Position numbers and translations under genes: made by a program. From NCBI GenBank assembly GCA_026874595.1, contig CM049320.1:3475464-3539463 (forward strand): a DNA stretch of 64,000 nt, read 5' to 3'. This DNA is from Sipunculus nudus (lineage: Eukaryota > Annelida > Sipuncula > Golfingiida > Sipunculidae). Positions within the stretch are counted from its first letter, which is position 1, and the number at the start of each line of letters is the position of its first letter. This document shows positions 59,752 to 64,000 of the stretch, one piece after another. Under the pieces are notes generated by a model. It was not told where the DNA came from and ran no database searches. It saw only the letters and a program-made list of their open reading frames with translations.

Positions 59752-60175
59752 AAGGACAGGAATATTGGGCTATTTGTACATTTAAAAACAATCTCGGTAC
59801 AGTTTTTGTAATTCTTCTGATAACAACCTACCGTATGTATGGGCATAACTCAGTGTTAATATTACCCTGTGCTCATTCAGTGAGGCAATATATATATATA
59901 TATATATCATAGGAATTTAACATTTCACCAGCAGTTTGTATTTTCAGTATTAACGAATGAATATTCAGTACTAAAATTGAAACTTCGTGTCTCCATGTTG
60001 TTCAAATAACATGATACATTCGTTTACGGTATGGGCGAGATAGCGATATATTGATCGCTCTGAGAGAAAAAAATGGCTCTGACAAAAATATTGCATGAAT
60101 CGATGTACGGATAAATTGCGGTTGAAAGACAAACTTAACCGTTGCCACCAGTGTTGGAGGTCTCGAGGCCGGGTT

Positions 60176-60292
60176 TCGCCGGCCTCGGTCTTGGCCTTGG
60201 CCTCGGAAGGCCATGACTCGGACTCGGACTCGGCCTCGAGACCTCCGGCCTCGGTGACTCGGGGCATACGGGTTCGAGGCCGGCTCGAGGCC
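60176..60292. repeat. CTCGGC-type hexamer repeat, copy 1
   Basis: Imperfect CTCGGC/CTTGGC units, with a related tract at 63,112-63,252. Confidence 0.8.
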
Positions 60293-60930
60293 GCGCATGT
60301 TTGACCTTCATTGAACACACTCAGCTTGCATTTGTTAACAGGATTTAGGGGGCCTGCGGGCCAATCACCCGTATTTTTTGGCTAACTCCCGTGAAATGTG
60401 AAGGTGCAAGCTTGTTTGGCCCGTAAAAATCTTCCTTCAGGTGCTAGACTAATCTTCCCTCTATTTTTAATCTCCCTCAGTCTCCATGTAGATATTCTTA
60501 ATATCCATAATGAACGGTATTACCCGACGTAACCGATCATTAATTTGAGCCTTTAAAATAAGTCTGATTGTGCCTACATACGAGGAACGATCGGTACACT
60601 CTCGTACTCCGGTGAGTGGAGAAAAATTGCCGGTAAAGCGCTCCCAAAGTTTCAATACTTGCATGAGTGAAAAGATCCATGAATTGACTTATTAACATGC
60701 GCAAACGTTATAAAAAATAGGGGAATCGCGTAAAAAGAGACATTGAGCAATAAGAAATCGTTCTCGTTGGATTACAATTAAAGCGCAAGTTCATCATTGT
60801 CGCATTAAATGAGTTCTCTCGACATTCATACTGTCAACCGGCCATGTTGGCATTTAAACCATGTGACACCTTGACTGACATGCAGTTGATTTGCATGCAT
60901 CCGTGCCTAGTCAGTGCACGCATACGTTCT
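60293..60930. other. No gene recognised
   Basis: Upstream of the promoter-like cluster. No exon or repeat boundary identified. Confidence 0.35.
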
Positions 60931-61105
60931 TGTGATTGGCGGGGAGATGACGTGTCATAGATAGAGAGCCAATAAGAGGTTCGTAGTAAAATTCACCCCA
61001 GGTGACTTCATTCATGACAATTTTGGCGGGAAAATGTTCACTGACATCGCTTCGCCTTCAGTTTTTTTGAGTGTTTGTTTTTCCAGCTAATATCCCGGCG
61101 GCACC
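60930..61105 (+). promoter_or_regulatory. Promoter-like cluster: CCAAT, CRE-like, E2F; possible exon 1
   Basis: ATTGG (60,935), TGACGTGTCA (60,948), CCAAT (60,969) and a full E2F consensus TTTGGCGGGAAA (61,022) lie within 100 bp. A possible non-coding first exon ends at GGCACC|GTGAGTAT (61,106). The served gene is not identified; downstream frames in the window lack support. The combination is typical of cell-cycle promoters, but no transcript evidence is available. Confidence 0.4.
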
Positions 61106-61109
61106 GTGA

Positions 61110-62990
61110 GTATATAAAGCAAATGACGCAGGACTATATACTGGAACTTGCAACTGACCATGTCTGGTGCACAATCTCCACAAATCAGATGTTTGTTATC
61201 GCTAGAATTGTGCAATTTCTCCGGTTCTGTAACGATCATGACAGGTATTTGGCGCAAACGGTTTCTTACGAATCGTCCCTACCATCTATAACTGATCAGA
61301 TTAATTTAAGCGACCGCGTATATCGAATTGTTTTTGTAGTGTTTCGTTTTAACTGCCCTTGTTTACGTAAATTTATTTAATTTGATTGCGTTAAAAATAA
61401 ACCTGGAACCTTGTTTTATTTAAATTTAAAAAAAAAGATAATTCCCAGCCGTACGGTGTTTCATGTGGGGACGTTGACAGGATACAGATCAACATAATTT
61501 GCTCAGTCATTAATTAAAGAAAAATTAAATATATTCAACACTAGGCAGCGCTGTGCCTGTCGTGTATTTTTTTCTAGTATAAATGCTGGTACGTTATTTC
61601 ACAAGTATTTTTCCCAGCTGACTAGGAAAGAGGATTTTCCAAAATAAAGAAATTGACAACAGACTGGGAAAATAGATTGAGAAATCAGTCTAAATGTCCG
61701 TGAGAGTAATATTTTCTCGCCCGAGTTCCATTATAGGCAAAATCCTCGCATATTTAATAAGGTCAGAGGTCAATAGGCTGCTTTGTGGTGTCGCTGCGAT
61801 AACTTGTGTGCATGGAATGCAATTGATTTTGATAAAACTCAACAGAAATATTAATCAGTATAATATCTCGCCTATTAATTTCCATATTCAGTGAGGTCAG
61901 TGGGTCACCAGACTTTGGTGGCACCATGGTGACGTAAATATATTATTTGTGAGTGACATGGTCAGTACAAATATTAATCTATACAGTTTCTCACCTGAAT
62001 TTAATTCTCAGCAAAATTCACGCATATTTAATGAGGTTACAAGACAGAAAACGGGCGCATTATGCACGTGTGTGGTGTTCATGTTTTTAAATCAAAACCA
62101 AATAAAAAATAAGTACCATCGAGGCAGTGAACGTTATACAAAGAGTACATATATAGTTTATTATATTTAATTTTTTACATTATTTTTAATATCGACACAA
62201 AAATAAGCGGGCCTGTATTTTTTTCTGGCGGACCTGTGAAACCAATGTTATACAGGGCCGACTGGCCTGTATATTTTCTAGACTTTTTTTCTGTTTTGCG
62301 CAGAAATGCCTCTCACAAGACAGTGGTCTTTGTCCCGCTAGCAAAAAAAATCTATCGGAAGTATTGGGGGCGCACTTGTTGTTCACCAAAACAAACCTTT
62401 ATCGTGAACATTTGCATGCAATTGTTTAAAATCTCCTCGAAGTTCTTCCATTATTAACTGTTATAAATCATAAAAAAAAAATATTATTTGTGCATGTGTG
62501 ATCTTTGAAGCGGGATCTTTTCCAAGCTGGAATTCCCTAGACATGTCACTTACTTGTGAACGTGCTGCGTGATTTTCCTGTTAGCCGGCGCAAACATTGT
62601 GTCGAAAGGAAACGTGTACTGGGTTGTGTTACGCATGTGAGCAGAGCAATTGCATGAGCACAGCATTATCGCTGCCTTTGAAGCATACGTGCAAGGCACG
62701 GAGTATCCTGAAACTGCGGACATACGATACTACCCTTCTGGGTCAAACTGCGTTCTATCAGCATCACTTTGTACAGTTTTGTATACTTTCTAACTTATGC
62801 ATCCGGGTAACATAGCGACTTATAAGACCATCACTAAAAATACACATACAGACCATTGTGGCCCAAAATATGAATTAAGGCGATTTTTAACCTTTTGAAA
62901 ACTATCGTCGGGGCACAATACATAGCTGGCAGGAAGGATAGGCCTGAAAATATGCGCAGCATTTCTCAGAATGGTCCAGATGAACGACAA
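61110..62990. other. No gene recognised
   Basis: AT-rich, only short frames. Confidence 0.35.
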
Positions 62991-63111
62991 AAAAGTTTTA
63001 TCTGCTATATATATATATATAGACATATATACGCTTTATAGGTATACATATGGTACTTTTATCAAGGAAATATTTGCCTTCTTAAATACAGGCAGTTTAA
63101 CTGGTAGATTG

Positions 63112-63252
63112 CGGTGACTCGGCCTCGGCCTTGGCCTCGGACATTGGTGACTCGGCCTTGGCCTCGGCTGGTTGTGACTTGGCCTCGGCCTCGGCCTTGT
63201 CCTCGGATGGTGGTGACTCGGACTCGGTCTTGGCCTAGGAGGTTGGTGACTC
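63112..63252. repeat. CTCGGC-type hexamer repeat, copy 2
   Basis: About 20 imperfect hexamers (CTCGGC, CTTGGC) with interspersed TGGTGACT. Confidence 0.85.
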
Positions 63253-63879
63253 GACTACAACACTGGTTGCTACCTACGTTTGGTGACAGCTGAATGTATT
63301 TAAATAAATATTATGGCCTTCTTGTCATAAAAAAGACTGCATAATTTTTCAATAATTTTCCGTCGGTTTTTTATATTAACGTCGCATACAAGTCTGTCCA
63401 TGTATTTATAATTTTAATAATGTGTGTTGGTGGTTGGTTGGGTGGGTTAGTGTATGAGTGACTTTTGCTTCATGTTATAAAGCATATTAATTAAACGCAT
63501 TGGACAAGAAAACATGGCAGAGCGGCCTGGAAGAGCATGGACTCTCGGAGCGTAGCTTAGCGAAAGTATTACTTTCAGAAAGAGGGCATAAGTATGACCG
63601 AGTAGCATAACGTCACATTTTTCAGGCAAAAAAGGCAAGTTCCCTACGTAATATGAAGACGTACACGTGGCTATAGATAATTAATGACAATTGATTTTCA
63701 TCCACCAAAGCCATTTTTCTATTGGTGGAACAGTTTTCAAAAGCCTTTTTTTATAGTAGCTGTTATAAAAAATAATCAGATGATCCGATAAATTAATCAG
63801 TATGATATTATTGGATAAATCCAGAAATCTATGTTCAATGGAATGGAAGCCTCCGCAATGGTGGCCCCTATTATGGAGC

Positions 63880-63995
63880 TGTGTTTACATTCTCTCATTC
63901 TCTTACTCATGCATGTATGTGACTGCACATTTGTGAATATTCTTTGATGACGTCCCTGAATCCGTTTCGTGTGCCGAATCAAACCAAAATCGATC
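63880..63995 (-). repeat. Dispersed repeat, third copy, cut by the window end
   Basis: GACGTCCCTGAATCCG and GTGTGCCGAATCAAACCA parallel 50,645-50,690. Confidence 0.5.
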
Positions 63996-64000
63996 AATTA

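Overview
This is a 64 kb piece of an animal nuclear genome. Coding DNA is sparse and split into short exons with GT-AG borders. Most of the window is repeats and mobile elements. Tx1-like and Rex1-like LINEs, tRNA-derived SINEs, a Ty3/gypsy-type LTR element, pogo/Harbinger-like MITEs and Helentron/'pearl'-like elements with internal tandem repeats together suggest a marine lophotrochozoan, most likely a mollusc. That assignment is inference from repeat style.

Layout. 0-13.5 kb: arrays of Helentron/pearl-like repeats, with minus-strand exons that look like the start of EXOSC10 (Rrp6; exons at 4.0 and 7.4 kb). The upstream exon is present twice (8.1 and 10.5 kb), and between the two copies lies an uninterrupted minus-strand gene for an I-PpoI-type His-Me finger endonuclease (9,932-10,399). 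13.5-17.8 kb: mostly unassigned, with MITE fragments. 17.8-19.3 kb: a dead Rex1/jockey-like LINE. 20.0 kb: an orphan C-type lectin exon on the minus strand. 20.5-33.9 kb: a nested complex in which a gag-protease LTR element, lacking reverse transcriptase and integrase, is split in its 5' LTR by two different Tx1-like LINEs. Both LINEs sit at the same short target (CGATCTAC). 33.9-37.9 kb: a SINE, a pogo-like MITE, a 33-bp minisatellite and an unidentified minus-strand exon. 38-45.9 kb: a large 41-bp satellite with higher-order structure, interrupted by a pearl-like element. 46-52 kb: SINE, MITEs and one splice-bordered exon with an in-frame TGA. 53-59.3 kb: a plus-strand multi-exon gene for a probable secreted protein. 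61 kb: a promoter-like cluster with an E2F consensus.

Most interesting: (1) two LINEs only about half identical in protein, stacked at one target inside an LTR, which suggests a sequence-specific LINE lineage that uses another retrotransposon as its landing site; (2) the I-PpoI-like endonuclease flanked by duplicated exon sequence; (3) perfect consensus IR3 nuclear-receptor palindromes carried by the pearl-like repeat units.
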